Source: Saccopteryx bilineata
Lineage: Eukaryota > Chordata > Mammalia > Chiroptera > Emballonuridae
NCBI RefSeq assembly: GCF_036850765.1
Contig: NC_089496.1
Span: 51,591,613 to 51,655,612, forward strand
Length of the DNA: 64,000 nucleotides
Reading direction: 5' to 3'
Positions 12,120 through 23,963 of this stretch are shown here, one piece after another. The notes under the pieces are model-generated. The model was not told the origin of the DNA and did no database searches. It was given only the letters and a program-made list of their open reading frames with translations. Made by a program: the position numbers and the translations under genes. The stretch's first letter is position 1. Each line of letters opens with the position of its first letter.

Positions 12120-12426
12120 CCTGACCAGGCGGTGGCGCAGTGGGTAGACTGGGATGAGGAAGACCCAGGTTCGAGACCTCGAGGTCGCCAGCTTGAGCGC
12201 GGGCTCATCTGGTTTGAGCAAAGCTCACCAGCGTGGACCCAAGGTCGCTGGGGTTACTCGGTCTGCTGAAAGCCCACGGTCAAGTCACATATGAGAAAGC
12301 AATCAATGAACAACTAAGGTGTCACAATGAAAAACTAATGATTGATACTTCTCATCTCTCTCCGTTCCTATCTGTCTGTCCCTGTCTATCCCTCTCTGTC
12401 TCTGTAAAACAAACAAACTCAAAAAT
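12120..12426 (+). mobile_element. tRNA-derived SINE family C, sense
   Basis: The head CCTGACCAGGCGGTGGCGCAG and the B-box-like GGTTCGAGACC mark a tRNA-derived SINE distinct from families A and B. The body has 'gaaagcaatcaatgaacaac' and ends in a CTCTCTGTCTCTGT stretch plus an A-rich tail. Duplication ATGTCTTTGG occurs at 12110-12119 and 12427-12436. It inserted at the tail of the L1 just upstream. Confidence 0.93.
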
Positions 12427-12436
12427 ATGTCTTTGG

Positions 12437-13045
12437 ACTTGATTAGGTTCTTAAGTTTTGCATAAAAAATGATTTGCTAAACATTTGGATGAAATTTGAA
12501 AGAAGTCTCATGTTATACAGTACTATTTATGACCAAGAACAGTAATTACGTACTCACTCACAAGCACGTGAATTCGTTCCCACGATGAGTCCAGTATTTG
12601 AAACATGAGTCCAGAAAGTAAAAGGCACGCAGGTGAACACCTTGAACAGCACTTTGTTTCCAGAAGCAACGTGTTCTGGATGAACCTGCAGAAGGCAGAC
12701 CTTCTTTTCTGGAAGCACAGTATGGATTTGATTATTAGTCTGAGGCAGGTTGCCTGAATAATGTAATTATGTGAACTTAAGGTACTCATAATTGAGGTGA
12801 GATCTTCTTTAATTGGTATATGCACTTAAAAACATGAAAGTTTTGTGATATTTGGGGGAAAACATTTCATCATTTTATGCAGTAGGTACTGTAAGCCTGT
12901 TACTTTGAATTAAGATATATATATATAAAAAACTACTCTACGTATTAATATTCTTCGTCCAAAATAGCTCATCTGGACAGGAGAAGAATTAAGTAAAGGA
13001 AGGATTTTTATTTGTGTTCAATTCCACAACAACTAAAGGAGAGAT
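12437..13045. other. Unique sequence, nothing recognised
   Basis: AT-rich DNA with a short TATATA run at about 12917. No gene or repeat was recognised. Confidence 0.35.
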
Positions 13046-13250
13046 CTTTTATTTCCCCCATTTTAAAGATAAAACAGGGAGTCAAAGAGGTTAAGTGACT
13101 TGCCAAAGTGATACAACTATTATATTTATATAAAGTGGCAGATAAGGGCGGAAAGCGGATCTCTTGCCCCAGAGGCATGACTGTCCTGCTAGCACAGAGA
13201 CCCAGGGCATGGAGCTGCCCTGGTGGGGACTGCTGAAAGCTTAGGTTTGC
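13046..13250 (-). mobile_element. MIR SINE, antisense
   Basis: The plus strand reads 'ttttaaagataaaacaggga', 'agaggttaagtgacttgcc' and 'agtggcagataagggcgga', the reverse complement of the MIR core. Confidence 0.8.
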
Positions 13251-13829
13251 AGGCTTTTGGAGGTTTGATCCTCTTTGGGGAAGAGTGCCTTTGCCGTCAT
13301 TGCAATGGGACAGAAGTGGTGCGTTGCGATCCATCACAAACCCACAGAACACAGAGCCGCACTGATTTAGCTTAAGACACAGACTTACGGAGTGCCATGG
13401 TGGATCACAAGCCCTGGCCCCTGTCTCGTTTTACGTCATTCCTTATGGGAAGAAAAGAGAGAAATTGGACCATTTCATCCCGTGAAATTTTTTCCAAATT
13501 AGGCTTGCTTTAGAAACCATGGCTGTGATGATGATCTTACCGACATTACCAAGATGAGATGATATACATAGATAGATATATTTATCATCATATGTATATT
13601 AATCCATATATAGTAATGATTAAATGAAGGAAGAGGCACTTTTTTTAAGTGCATTTTTTGACCCTCTGCTTTCATTTAAATATAAAGTGGAACTATTTCA
13701 AGGCTAACAAATACACGTTTGCATCATGACATGTAACCCTTTCACAGTATCTCACCTTATGAACTGTTGTATGGCTAGTATTTAAATTTTTCTCCCTCAT
13801 CAATGACCATTCAAGGAACTTCTTAGCAC
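13251..13829. other. Unique sequence, nothing recognised
   Basis: AT-rich, with a GATA/TATA-rich patch at about 13560-13620. No gene was recognised. Confidence 0.35.
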
Positions 13830-13985
13830 ATACAACCTTATACACTTTCCCTATTGTTTCTTTAGCAAGTTCCTAGGAGTGAAATTACTGGGTCAGACAA
13901 CCACAGATATTGCTACATATCACCAAATAGCCCTCTGGAAATGTTGCACTAAAGCAAGAAATGTGTAACTGATCTTCCTGCTTCT
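13830..13985 (-). mobile_element. Old L1 fragment, antisense
   Basis: The plus strand has 'agcaagttcctaggagtg', 'aaattactgggtcag' and 'ccaaatagccctctgg', matching the reverse complement of an old L1 3' region. Confidence 0.6.
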
Positions 13986-14231
13986 CCTTCTTTTCAATCC
14001 ATTGTGTACATTCTTCGTCCAATATTCCCAATCAGCAACTTTATTCACATCTAAAACTTTAAAAGGTCACCCATTGTCAACAAATAATTCCGAACTCCAG
14101 TACCCACCCAATGCCTTCTCCTCTCAGGCTAGCCTATCTCTTATGGTTTTATTGCTCCTGCTTTTCTATGTGATTTCCAGGACTTGGTCAAATATATTCA
14201 CTAAACAGGCATGTATATCAGAAAGGAAAAG

Positions 14232-14623
14232 GTTGCCCTGGCCAGTTGGATCAGCAGTAGAGCATCTGCCCAGCGTGTGGAAGTCCTGGGTTCGATTCCT
14301 GGTTAGGGCACACAAGAGAGGTGCCCATCTGCTTCTTCCCCCTTGCCCCTCTCCTTTCTTTCTATCTCTCTTTTCCCCTCCGGCAGCCAAGGCTCCATGG
14401 GAGAAAAGTTGGCCCGGGCACTGAGGATGGCTCCATGGCCTCTGCCTCAGGCACTAGCATGGCTCCGGTTGCAATGGAGCAATGCCCCAGATGCGCAGAG
14501 CATCGCCCTCTGGTGGGCATGCTGAGTGGATCTCGGTCGGGCGCATGCGGGAGTCTGTCTGCCGCTGCCCCGGCCTGCCCTCCTTCTCACTTAGAAAAAT
14601 GCAAAATAAATAAATAAATAAAT
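14232..14623 (+). mobile_element. Bat SINE family A, sense
   Basis: It starts GCCCTGGCCAGTTGG at 14235, has B box GGTTCGATTCC and ends in an AAATAAATAAAT tail. Duplication AAAGGAAAAG occurs at 14222-14231 and 14624-14633. Confidence 0.94.
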
Positions 14624-14754
14624 AAAGGAAAAGTCTGTGTCCCTTTCACATCAGCCTAAAAAACACTTTCAGTATTTTGCTATCTTCACTCATCTCAACC
14701 TCTTTTATTTCTTTCTCTGAGAAAGAAAAGCCCATTTGACTCCATTTTCTTTTC

Positions 14755-15132
14755 TTTTCTTTTAATTTTTTTTGTATTTTTCTGAAGTTGGAAACAGGGA
14801 GGCAGTCAGACAGACTCCCACATGTGCCCAACCAGGATCCACCCGGCACGCCCACCAGGGGGCGATGCTCTGCCCATCTGGGACGTTGCTCTGTTGCAAC
14901 CAGAGCCATTCTAGTGCCTGAGGCAGAGGCCATAGAGCCGTCCTCAGCACCCGGGCCAACTTTGCTCCAATGGAGCCTTGGCTGTGGGACGGGAAGAGAG
15001 AAACAGAGAGGAAGGAGAGGGGGAGGGATGGAGAAGCAGATGGGCACCTCTCCTGTGTGCCCTGGCCGGGAATTGAACCCGCGACTCCTGCACACCAGGC
15101 TGACGCTCTACCACTAAGCCAACTGGCCAGGG
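14755..15132 (-). mobile_element. Bat SINE family A, antisense
   Basis: The element ends with GCCAACTGGCCAGGGCC at its right edge, the reverse complement of the tRNA-like head. Its left edge is the T-rich tail. The flanks CTCCATTTT and CTCCATATTTT are an imperfect target duplication. Confidence 0.94.
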
Positions 15133-15680
15133 CCTCCATATTTTAATTTCAATTGAAATATTTCAAGACCCACATAGAGGAACGTAATGTTGTGTCCGGC
15201 CAAGACAGGCGACCACTGAGGAGGCTCTGGTAGTCTGGGAGCAGAGTAAGAAAGTCTTCCCTCTGGTCCAGCCAAGCCATATGCCGGGTTCACTATTTCC
15301 GGAGTGTGGATCTGATTATGTTACTTGCCTCTGACTTAAGCCTCCAGTCATACTAACAATAATTCAAAGTGTGAGCCACACAGAGCCCCTAACAGCCCAC
15401 CCATCAGCACCATCGGACAGGAGTGGCACACGCCTCCGGACACTCCACACCCACCTGAACCCTGCCCTCCCAAAGGCACTCCCAACCCCCCAGGGAGGGA
15501 GACAGCTGGACACATTTGCTACGAATGTAGAATGGGTTCTATTCCCATTACACAACAAATTCAAACACATCACTAAAACACTAAAACCCCAAAAAGTGAA
15601 TAAATGAGATATAGCAACAGATGCGATTATAGTAATAAGCTCGTGGCATATGGAACATTAAATGGAATTCAAATGAAGAA
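15133..15680. other. Unique sequence, nothing recognised
   Basis: No gene or repeat was recognised. The proline-rich frame near 15370-15600 has no family resemblance. Confidence 0.35.
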
Positions 15681-16285
15681 TTCAAAAAATTCAAAATAAT
15701 TGTGATTGTTTTACTCATCAAACTAATAAACATGCATTGTTTAAAGTTATGATTATGGTGGTCCAGGGTTTAGTGAGACAGGCACACTTAATATATTGCT
15801 ACCGTTTTTCTGGAAAGTGATTTGACAAGAGCCCCCAAATTTTTATGTTCTTTGATCCAGAAGTTACACTCACCTCTGGCAATGTACACTTAAGAAAACC
15901 ATCAGAGATGAAGACAGCGTTGGTTGACACACAAGTGTATTTATCTCTAGCTTCTCTGATTAGCTGCAACAATCAAAAGTTGCCTAGAATTGTGGTCACC
16001 ATTGGGGCAATGCTTAAACAAGCTATAGTTCATCCAACTAATGGAGCATTAAACATGGCCTGTATAGATGCAGGATTTTAAACGGTGTTGGAAATGATAT
16101 AATCTGGTGTGAAATACAATGTATCGCTGCATGAAGAAGAGACAGATGTTTGCCGGTGCATTATAATTCCACTGGATAAGTGCATACCCAGGAATATCAG
16201 TGGTCTCTGAGAGGGGTTTGTGTTGGCTTGACTTCTTTTCTTTATAATTTAAACAATGGGCATATATTTCCTTTAAAAATTGCCT
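15681..16285 (+). mobile_element. Old L1 3' end, sense
   Basis: The order 'tctggaaagtgatttgac', 'tttgatccagaagttacac', 'gtggtcaccattgggg', 'gtgaaatacaatgtatcgc' and 'gtggtctctgagagggg' follows the last part of an old L1 and its 3' UTR. All frames are broken. Confidence 0.65.
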
Positions 16286-16296
16286 GTGCGCACGCG

Positions 16297-16335
<39 letters not shown>
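16286..16335. repeat. (CG)n(CA)n array
   Basis: A GTGCGCACGCGCGCGCGCGC segment is followed directly by (CA)n. It has the same composition and order as the arrays at 3422 and 39959. Confidence 0.95.
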
Positions 16336-17294
16336 GCTGTTACATTTTTACCAGGGAGTCTTTGATGCTTGTGCCACTCCTCTCTTTTCTAGCCTCTCCC
16401 CAGCTGTTTGCACCGTCCATCACTCCTATGGCCCTTGGCCCAGAGGCCAAGAAATCATCTTTCCAGGATTATCACACATTCTCAATTTGCTGGGTGCCTT
16501 TGAAAAACTTAAAACCATTGATGAAATAAGTAATCTCACGGATGGTTGAAGGACTGTCTGCCTTAAAAACCTTCCTGTAGACGTGAGTTGTCTCGCTGGG
16601 TTTGCGCCCTAAGTGGATAGAGCAGCTATTGGTTTGAAGACACAAGTGGGCTGTCTTAAAGGGCCATTCATCTTGTGCATGCCTATGCTCCCGGGCTGTC
16701 TTTTCTTTCCGTGTGCACATCTGGTGACCTCTTCACCCAAGGCAGGAGCCCATTTTCCTGTCTGGACGTTGCCTTGAGCACTGGTGGAATGCAGGGTCCT
16801 GGTGAGTCAAATGTTTGGGGAACCTACTTTTAAAACATAAAAAAAATCAGATGCTTAGGTGCTGTTGATATATTTGTGAAAATATCACAAATCCATTCAG
16901 TACACTAAGTCATATACTATGACTTTTAGTCAGACACTTTCTTTATGAATGTGTGGGGCATATTGTCAGAGACCTTATTCAGACTAAGTCTTAAGTAGTC
17001 CAGACTTAAGCGAGAAGCTGGTGGCATTTCCTAAGTCACTTTCCTGCTCTCATTAACAAATGCGGGGGTGGGGGTGTCACATCGAAGGCCTCCATGCATT
17101 GATTCTCAGCTTCCGGGCAGAATTATCTAAGTTACTGCTGAAGATCGTTCAACACAGACAGACACTTGTCTTGCTACCAAAATTATTAGTAAACTGAGAA
17201 AGACCATTTTTCTTTGGGCAAGGATGGCTAAGTCTCTAGTGTTTATTCTATGGCACAAACACCTTCTTTCTTGTCTTTTTCGCTTGTTTTGCAA
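16336..17294. other. Unique sequence, nothing recognised
   Basis: No gene or repeat family was recognised over about 950 bases. Confidence 0.35.
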
Positions 17295-17480
17295 AGGTTG
17301 AGAACACAGACTCTGAGGTCATCGGCACGGGGGTTCCAATTCCGCCCCCTCCCTCTTACCATCTGTACTCTGCTATAACCTCTTAATTCTCCCGAACGTG
17401 GAATTCCTCAGCTATTAAATGGGATAGTCAGAGCGACTGTCTCATCGCTTTGTTATGAGTATTGAATAAAATAGTATGTT
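17295..17480 (+). mobile_element. MIR SINE, sense
   Basis: The segment 'gagaacacagactctgagg' starts a match to MIR. It continues through 'aattccgccccctccc', 'ttcctcagctattaaatgg' and 'gttatgagtattgaataa', in MIR order. Confidence 0.75.
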
Positions 17481-17496
17481 TCAACTAAACATTTTT

Positions 17497-17882
17497 TTTT
17501 TGTATTTTTCTGAAGCTGGAAACGGGGAGAGACAGTCAGACAGACTCCCGCATGCGCCCAACCGGGATCCACCCGGCACGCCCACCAGGGGCGACGCTCT
17601 GCCCACCAGGGGGCGATGCTCTGCCCCTCTGGGGCGTCGCTCTGCGGCGACCAGAGCCACTCTAGCGCCTGGGGCAGAGGCCAAGGAGCCATCCCCAGCA
17701 CCCGGGCCATCTCTGCTCCAATGGAGCCTCGGCTGCAGGAGGGGAAGAGAGAGACAGAGAGGAAGGAGGGGGGGGGGGTGGAGAAGCAAATGGGCGCTTC
17801 TCCTATGTGCCCTGGCCAGGAATCGAACCCTGGTCCCCCGCACGCCAGGCCGACGCTCTACCGCTGAGCCAACCGGCCAGGG
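17497..17882 (-). mobile_element. Bat SINE family A, subfamily with internal duplication
   Basis: Antisense copy, flanked by TCAACTAAACATTTTT at 17481-17496 and TCAACTGAACATTTTT at 17883-17898 (one mismatch). The CCCACCAGGGG-CGCTCTG motif is duplicated in tandem at 17581-17601 and 17602-17623, which defines the subfamily. Confidence 0.95.
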
Positions 17883-17898
17883 TCAACTGAACATTTTT

Positions 17899-18229
17899 AA
17901 TTGCTTTTAAGATTTCAGCTATCGTAGGGTAGTACAGAAATGAACAACCACAACAAAATCTTATCAGCAGAAGGTCTCTCCAAACTGTCAGAATTTATTA
18001 TGAATATTGCTATGTGATCAGTTGACTCTTTCTCTACTTGGGCAGTCTTGAGAAACAAGTATTATAGTGCGTTCAGATCTGATGTCCTGAATGTGTGTCT
18101 TACAGAGATAGGCAGGCAGCGATTTCTCTGATGCCCTTCCCAGAGAAATCTCTCTCTAAAGCCGACTCCAGCATCATCTCCCCCTCCTCCCCTCCAGCCC
18201 CTCTACCATCCTCAGTCTGACTTCTCTGT
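17899..18229. other. Unique sequence, nothing recognised
   Basis: No gene or repeat was recognised with confidence. The 3' part may already belong to the L2 that follows. Confidence 0.35.
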
Positions 18230-19310
18230 CTGCCACCTGTGGACACTGCTTTCCCCCGAGGCCGCCACCTGCCCTGGGTTTACCAGCTCAGCGGGGACTC
18301 CGTCCTCATTGGCTGGCTCTCCCAGGGACTTCCCCGCAGGGAGCTCTCGGCTCCCCCGGAAACACTCTCCCTCTGCTTTCCTTCAAGTCACACTTCAAGC
18401 CCTGGCTCCCCTCCTTGGGCCCCTTTTGCTCGTTTCCCTCTTCCGTCTGACCTCCAAATGTTTGGTTGCCTCGGGGCTTGGCCTGGGCCCTATGCCTATC
18501 CTTCCAGAACAATCTCTTTCTATCCCATTGCCTCAAAACCATGTCTGTGTGACTATGTCCCAAATCAAATCTCTGAGCCAGACACTTCCATGACACCCAG
18601 CTGCCTACTTTATTCTTCCGCTTCCAAGCAAACCTGGCCTAGAACCCAACCCCTCCCCAGCCCTATGCTCCACTTTCTTCCTTTCTCGGTAAATGGCAAC
18701 ACTGTCTACCCAAAATGGGACTCACACCGGTCCACTTCCACGGTGATCTTCCAAAACTAGAAAAGAGGTCATGTCAGCTCCCTATGTGAAACTCGTGAGT
18801 GGGAACTCATGGCTAATGAACTTAATTAAATACCCTCCCCCCCACCACCGCCACTAACTGCCTGGCTCGTGTTCTCTGGGATCTTCTGCCTCCATGACTG
18901 CCAGTCACGCCATGCTTTTCCCTTATCAGTGAGTCTCAGCCTCACGGGACAAAGCAAATTTGCGGTTTCCTCAGGACCTTTGCACTTTTCTCTGTCTAGG
19001 AGGTACTGACCCGACTCTCCGCATGTTTAGCTCCTTCTTGTACTTCACAGCTTGGCCTTAGTTTCCCCTCAAGTAGCTGTACCTTGGCCACCCATCGAAA
19101 GCAGATCTTCCCACACTCTAAGTATATCAGGCCATTCATTTTGGTCACAGCTCTGCCTAAAGTAACCTTTATCTTACTAGGTAAGGTTGGGAGCTCTTTG
19201 TGGACAGCACCAGGCCACCGTTCATTATCTGTCCGATGCGGTACCCTGGGAGGCTGATAGAGGGCTGGGCACACAGTCGGCTCTCATGGCACACGGGTTT
19301 ATCGAGCACA
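18230..19310 (+). mobile_element. L2 LINE 3' part, sense
   Basis: About 1.1 kb follows L2 in order. Landmarks are 'tttctcggtaaatggcaac', 'gaggtcatgtcagctccct', 'ggacctttgcacttttctc', 'gtaaggttgggagctcttt' and 'agggctgggcacacagtcgg'. The 173-residue open frame at 18239-18760 lies inside it and is not a gene. Confidence 0.8.
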
Positions 19311-19510
19311 TGCATGGCACAGTGTTCTGAGCCTGGGACTGGGTATGAAGGAGACACAGCCCTGCCCTGCTTGATCAGCCTTATCATAATGACCATACAA
19401 TGTGTGGTAGAAACTCACATGTGAAGGAGAAGCTTCCTGGAGGAGGTGACACCTGACTTCAGATGAGTATGACTCTGAGGGGAGGGAGAGTGGGGAAAGC
19501 CTGCACATCC
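19311..19510 (-). mobile_element. L2 LINE 3' relic, antisense
   Basis: The plus strand reads 'ggcacagtgttctgagcc', 'agccctgccctgcttgatc' and 'ggaggaggtgacacctgac', the reverse complement of the L2 3' end. It directly follows a sense L2. Confidence 0.65.
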
Positions 19511-20559
19511 ACGGAACTCAGCAGAAGAAAAGTCAAGATCAAATTAAAATCAGACGACAGAAAGGATTTTAACATTAAGCAGAAAATGCAATGCCACAAC
19601 TACGGCTCATTTAAGCTACTGGTAATTAAAAGCATATATGGCCACCAATGCCCTCTGGGCTTTGCAAGTGTGAGTGAACGTCAGGAAAATACGGAGGAAG
19701 AAATGGTTTGACACGGCTCTGAGATGCAACTAAAGAAAACTAAGTCTGTGAGTTCAAAGATGAGAATGAACACCATGACCACAACCACCACCTGGCTTAA
19801 TCATTTCATTCAGACCATTCCAATTCACTTCAGGGCGACAAACACACATTCCGGCTCCCGCCCAGGTAGTGGGAATAGAAAAAAAGAAACAACTGGGGAC
19901 CTGAAACAGACCACTGTCCAATCACAAGTAATTGCCATCCTAGGATTTAAAGAAAAGACTATTTTCCCGAAATCCAACTGGAAGATTGCACTGAGCCCAT
20001 TCCCTCAGGGACGTTCAAATGCGTCTGCACACAAGGAGAGTCCCCGTGCTGAGCCGTGAGGAGCAAACGAGTGCTGGGCACAGAAACTCCTTGGAAAATG
20101 CCAACGAAATCATTTTCAAGTAATACATGAAAGGCTTCTCTTTATCAACTTTGTTTTCTATTTAAAATTAATATGTGTTTATTTGAGAAAACACTGGACA
20201 TTAAGAAAATAAATACATCTCACCATGTGACATACAGATTTTAATAGGCATTACTAAAACTGAAACAAGGGTCCCGTTATCTTTGATTGGGAGGCTACCA
20301 ATCAATGGCTACCTCCATTGATTGGAAGGCTATATGTTGTGCACTTTATGTAGGTGTGGGTTATTTTTAAGTTCTGTTAAGTATTAAAAACTGTAATCTT
20401 ACATCAAAATCGAGAATGAAAAGCAGTCTTTGGACTCCTTTGTATATAAAATGTGGAACTGACAATCCTCCCTTTTATCAAAATCACCATAATTCCTGGG
20501 TTTGGTAATATTATTTTAAGTTTCAGACTAAGATTTTCAGAATTATATTATTCTTTTGT
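19511..20559. other. Unique sequence with a perfect short palindrome
   Basis: No gene was recognised. CCAATCAATGG at 20298-20308 and CCATTGATTGG at 20315-20325 form a perfect 11-bp inverted repeat around a 6-base loop. Confidence 0.4.
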
Positions 20560-21450
20560 CATATATAGCTTCTGTTGATGGCTGTCATTCATGGCTGACT
20601 TTTTACCACCATAAAATCTACCGTCTTTAGTTATTTATTTCACTTTCCCGTTCAAATGGAATAGACTCTTTTTTTAAAAAAAAGATAAAGAGCTAATAAC
20701 CAATTTTCAGAATTCTTTCAAATCTGGGAATGCTTTTATGTTGACTTCCCACTGCAAGAAGACCGTCTCGCATGCGATAAAATTCTTGCAACAATTTTGT
20801 CCCTCAAAACTCTGCCAACGTCTTGTCTTTCTCTTGTATTGTCACATGAGCTTGAAGTCAGAATGATTTTTATCCTTTGCAGATAACCCACTTATTGGCA
20901 TACTGACTTACTGCTTTCTTTCTTGTAGTTCGTGTAGATCAACTATTCTGTCAGGATGTATCTAAATTTTGCAGGAATGTGTCGAGTCCCGTGGAGTTGA
21001 ACTCCCCCAGTATTTCTTGCTCTTGGATATATTTTTGCTTCATTATACATTTACACCTGAATCTCCCTCCTGCTTCTCTATTATCTTCTTCAGGTAGACC
21101 ACGAAATTACTCAGCTGACTCTGTTCTTAGCCAGATACTATCTTCCTTCTTTTTTTTTTTTTTTCTTCTATTATTCCTTTATTCTCTTTCTTTGTTTTCC
21201 TGCACAGAGTTCTTACTCTTGCCCTCTGGACTGGATTTTCTGCATTGGTCATTTTGTCATTTCCCAGAAACGGCTGTGATTTTGGGTCCTGCTAGGATTC
21301 CCATCTTTACTTTTCTTGAATACCTTCCCTATCTCACCCATTTTCCTTTTCATCTCAGGCTGTTTCTATATATCTTTTCTGTTTCTTTTTTTCCTGAAGG
21401 TTATATCTTCTCTCACCCTGCTGAAGTTGACAGTTTCTAACATGTTCCCT
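20560..21450 (-). mobile_element. Possible diverged LINE segment, antisense
   Basis: T-rich DNA with phrases such as 'cctttgcagataaccc' and 'caggatgtatctaaat' resembles the antisense of old L1 DNA. The similarity is weak. The 153-residue frame at 20979-21440 encodes Leu, Ser and Phe-rich sequence, as expected from such DNA. Confidence 0.3.
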
Positions 21451-22566
21451 TGGTTTCTGAAATAAAGCCATTGCAGAGGCTCGAGAGGTTTGTTTTTTTT
21501 TTCTTCCCTCTGAAGTTGTTAGCACCGTGTTGGGCATTCCTTATCCCTCAGTAATTCTTTTTTTTTTTTTCCAACGAGCACATTTGGGTTGTGTTTTACT
21601 TGCCTGTCCAGCTCAGAGGGAGACAGATCTTCACAGCTTCTTCTCGGGTGTCAGCCAGCTGGGTGTAAACAGATCAAGATGAAAGCCGGCTCCGCTCACC
21701 TTCTGACCAAGTGGCATTCATTGCCTGAGCCCCCGGCTGTACTTTTCAACCCATTTCCTTCAGCTTCGGTGCTAGCTTGAATTCTCCAAACTCCATCCAC
21801 TAAGAGATGGCGAGAAAAATCTCAGTGGTTGATGTGGTTGAATGTCCCCCTTCCCCTGACATGCTCATCTGTTATTTTATTTTTGGATGTTAGAAAGAGC
21901 CACTTGGGAACTATTGTCTGATGTCTTTTTTTTCCTTCCAGGAATGTAATTTCCTGCAGACCCATTTTTTCCCCAAGGCTTTAAAACTTCTACTGAGTGA
22001 TAAGAGCTTCTACTGTTGATGCCCTGGGTTGGATTTTCACCTTGAGATAGAAAGAAAACCTCCCTGTTCTCCTCCGCAGCCCTAAACCATCCCGCCCTCC
22101 CCTGGGTCATGACCAGTGAACGGTCAATGATAAAACATAAGACTTCCTTCTCCTGAAGCGTTCTTCTTTAGTACTTGGAGAGGGCAGATCCCAAGGGCGG
22201 GGTGAGGCTGGGCCCAGACAACAGCAGCAGTTGTATTCCCATTTTGTTTGGGACCCTTTTCCCAGGTTTTTCAATCAACAGGTAGGCTGACCTTTCGGTA
22301 ACTCAAGTGAAATGCTTGGTTTACTAACCCAGTAAACTGGATCTATGCACGTGCGTGCCCTTATTTAATTCATTTAATTCACCACATCTTTTTTTGATTT
22401 CTGCATTCTGATGCTTTGACATGTGGGGCCTTGCTAACTGGGGGGGGGGGCTGCCCCTCCCAGGGTTGGTCAATTCATAGAGAGGGTAAACAGCAAGCCA
22501 CCGGATCCTGGCTTTCAAATGCAAACTAACCAATCAAGAGCCCTGATCTCCAACCATCTCCTTAAT
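21451..22566. other. Unique sequence, nothing recognised
   Basis: It contains T-runs at about 21492 and 21559 and a run of G at about 22440. No gene or repeat family was recognised. Confidence 0.35.
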
Positions 22567-22575
22567 CCAGTTTTC

Positions 22576-22664
22576 TTTTTTTTTTTTTTTTTGGTATTTT
22601 TCTTTTTTTTTTTAATATTTTTTTTAAAATTTTATTTATTCATTTTAGAAAGGAGAGAGACAGG

Positions 22665-22718
<54 letters not shown>

Positions 22719-23201
22719 GGGGAGGAGCTGGAAGCATCAACTCCCATATGTGCCTTGACCGGGCAAGCCCAGGGTTTCGAACCGGCGACCTCAGCATTTC
22801 CAGGTCGATGCTTTATCCACTGCGCCACCACAGGTCAGGCGGTATTTTTCTGAAGTCGGAAATGGGGAAGCAGTCATACAGACTATGGCATGCGCCCGAC
22901 CGGGATCCACCCAGCATGCCCACCAGGGGGTGATGCTTGGCCCATCTGGGGCATTGCTCTGTTGCAACCAGAGCCATTCTAGCGCCTGAGGCAGAGGCCA
23001 TGGAGCTATCCTCAGCACCTGGGCCAACTTTGCTCAAATGGAGCCTTGGCTGCGGGAGGGGAAGAGAGAGACAGAGAGGAAGGAGAGGGGGAGGGGTGGA
23101 GAAGCAGATGGGCGCTTCTCCTGTGTGTCCTGGCCGGGAATCGAACCCGGGACTCCTGCACACCAGGCCAATGCTCTACCACTGAGCCAACCGGCCAGGG
23201 C
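22576..23201 (-). mobile_element. Bat SINE family A, antisense, interrupted by a family B SINE
   Basis: The outer element is split into 22576-22603 (tail) and 22841-23201 (body and tRNA-like head). Its own duplication CCAGTTTTC lies at 22567-22575 and 23202-23210. The interruption carries a separate duplication, so the family A copy was here first. Confidence 0.94.
22604..22840 (-). mobile_element. tRNA-derived SINE family B nested in a family A SINE
   Basis: On the minus strand it reads CCTGACCTGTGGTGGCGCAG with B box GGTTCGAAACC, then 'catatgggagttgatgcttc' and a long (CT)n stretch (GA-rich at about 22665-22716 on the plus strand). Perfect 11-bp duplication GGTATTTTTCT occurs at 22593-22603 and 22841-22851, inside the tail junction of the older SINE. 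Confidence 0.96.
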
Positions 23202-23210
23202 CCAGTTTTC

Positions 23211-23710
23211 ATACTGGCCCCTAACTTAATCCAGTAATCACCACAGGGCCAAGGACTGGACACCTAGAGATAGGACCCTCTGCTCCGGCACCTATTAAAT
23301 GTATCCACACTGGGCAATCCAAAGCCTGCTTACTGTGCCAGCTCCATTTCTTTCTGCAGAAGCCACCACAAAAGCTCTTGGTCGCAATGGCCCCCTCATC
23401 TGCTGCTGCTCAGCCAGCTCTGGTGGTTCCTCATGTCTACCCTCTTCCCTCATCAATGTGCGGTGCGCCCCTCCCCTTGGGATCTGTGAGTTCAGTATTA
23501 ACAAACTGTCTTTGCAGGGACAGTTGTCTCCTGGACTGGTGGTGGCCCTGTCATGCTTGAACTGTTTTTATAAAGATCTGCGTTTAAAGCACCTTTAAAT
23601 GGCAAAACTCAAAATATTTTTGTCCACTACTTCATTGTTTCTCTTTCAAAGATGAGGAAGTGAAGGAAGACATCTATTTAGATCTAGGAATTGTTGGCGG
23701 AAGACACATC
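23211..23710. other. Unique sequence, nothing recognised
   Basis: No gene or repeat was recognised. Confidence 0.35.
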
Positions 23711-23725
23711 CCGGAGAGAATTTTT

Positions 23726-23948
23726 TTTTAATTATTTTTTAATTTTTTTAAAATTTTATTTATTCATTTTTAGAGAGGAGAGAGACAGAGAGGGAGAGAG
23801 AGGAGAGAGAGACAGAGAGAGAGAAGGGGGGAGGAGCTGGAAGCATCAACTCCCATATGTGCCTTGACCAGGCAAGCCCAGAGTTTCAAACCAGTGACCT
23901 CAGCATTTCCAGGTCGACGCTTTATCCACTGCGCCACCACAGGTCAGA
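23726..23948 (-). mobile_element. SINE family B, antisense
   Basis: The right edge GCGCCACCACAGGTCAG is the reverse complement of the family B head. The left edge is a T-rich tail and a GA-rich stretch. Perfect 15-bp duplication CCGGAGAGAATTTTT occurs at 23711-23725 and 23949-23963. Confidence 0.96.
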
Positions 23949-23963
23949 CCGGAGAGAATTTTT

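Noticed and set aside
18239..18760. A 173-residue plus-strand frame that could be an exon
   Set aside because: It lies inside a segment matching the L2 LINE and has no splice sites or domain.
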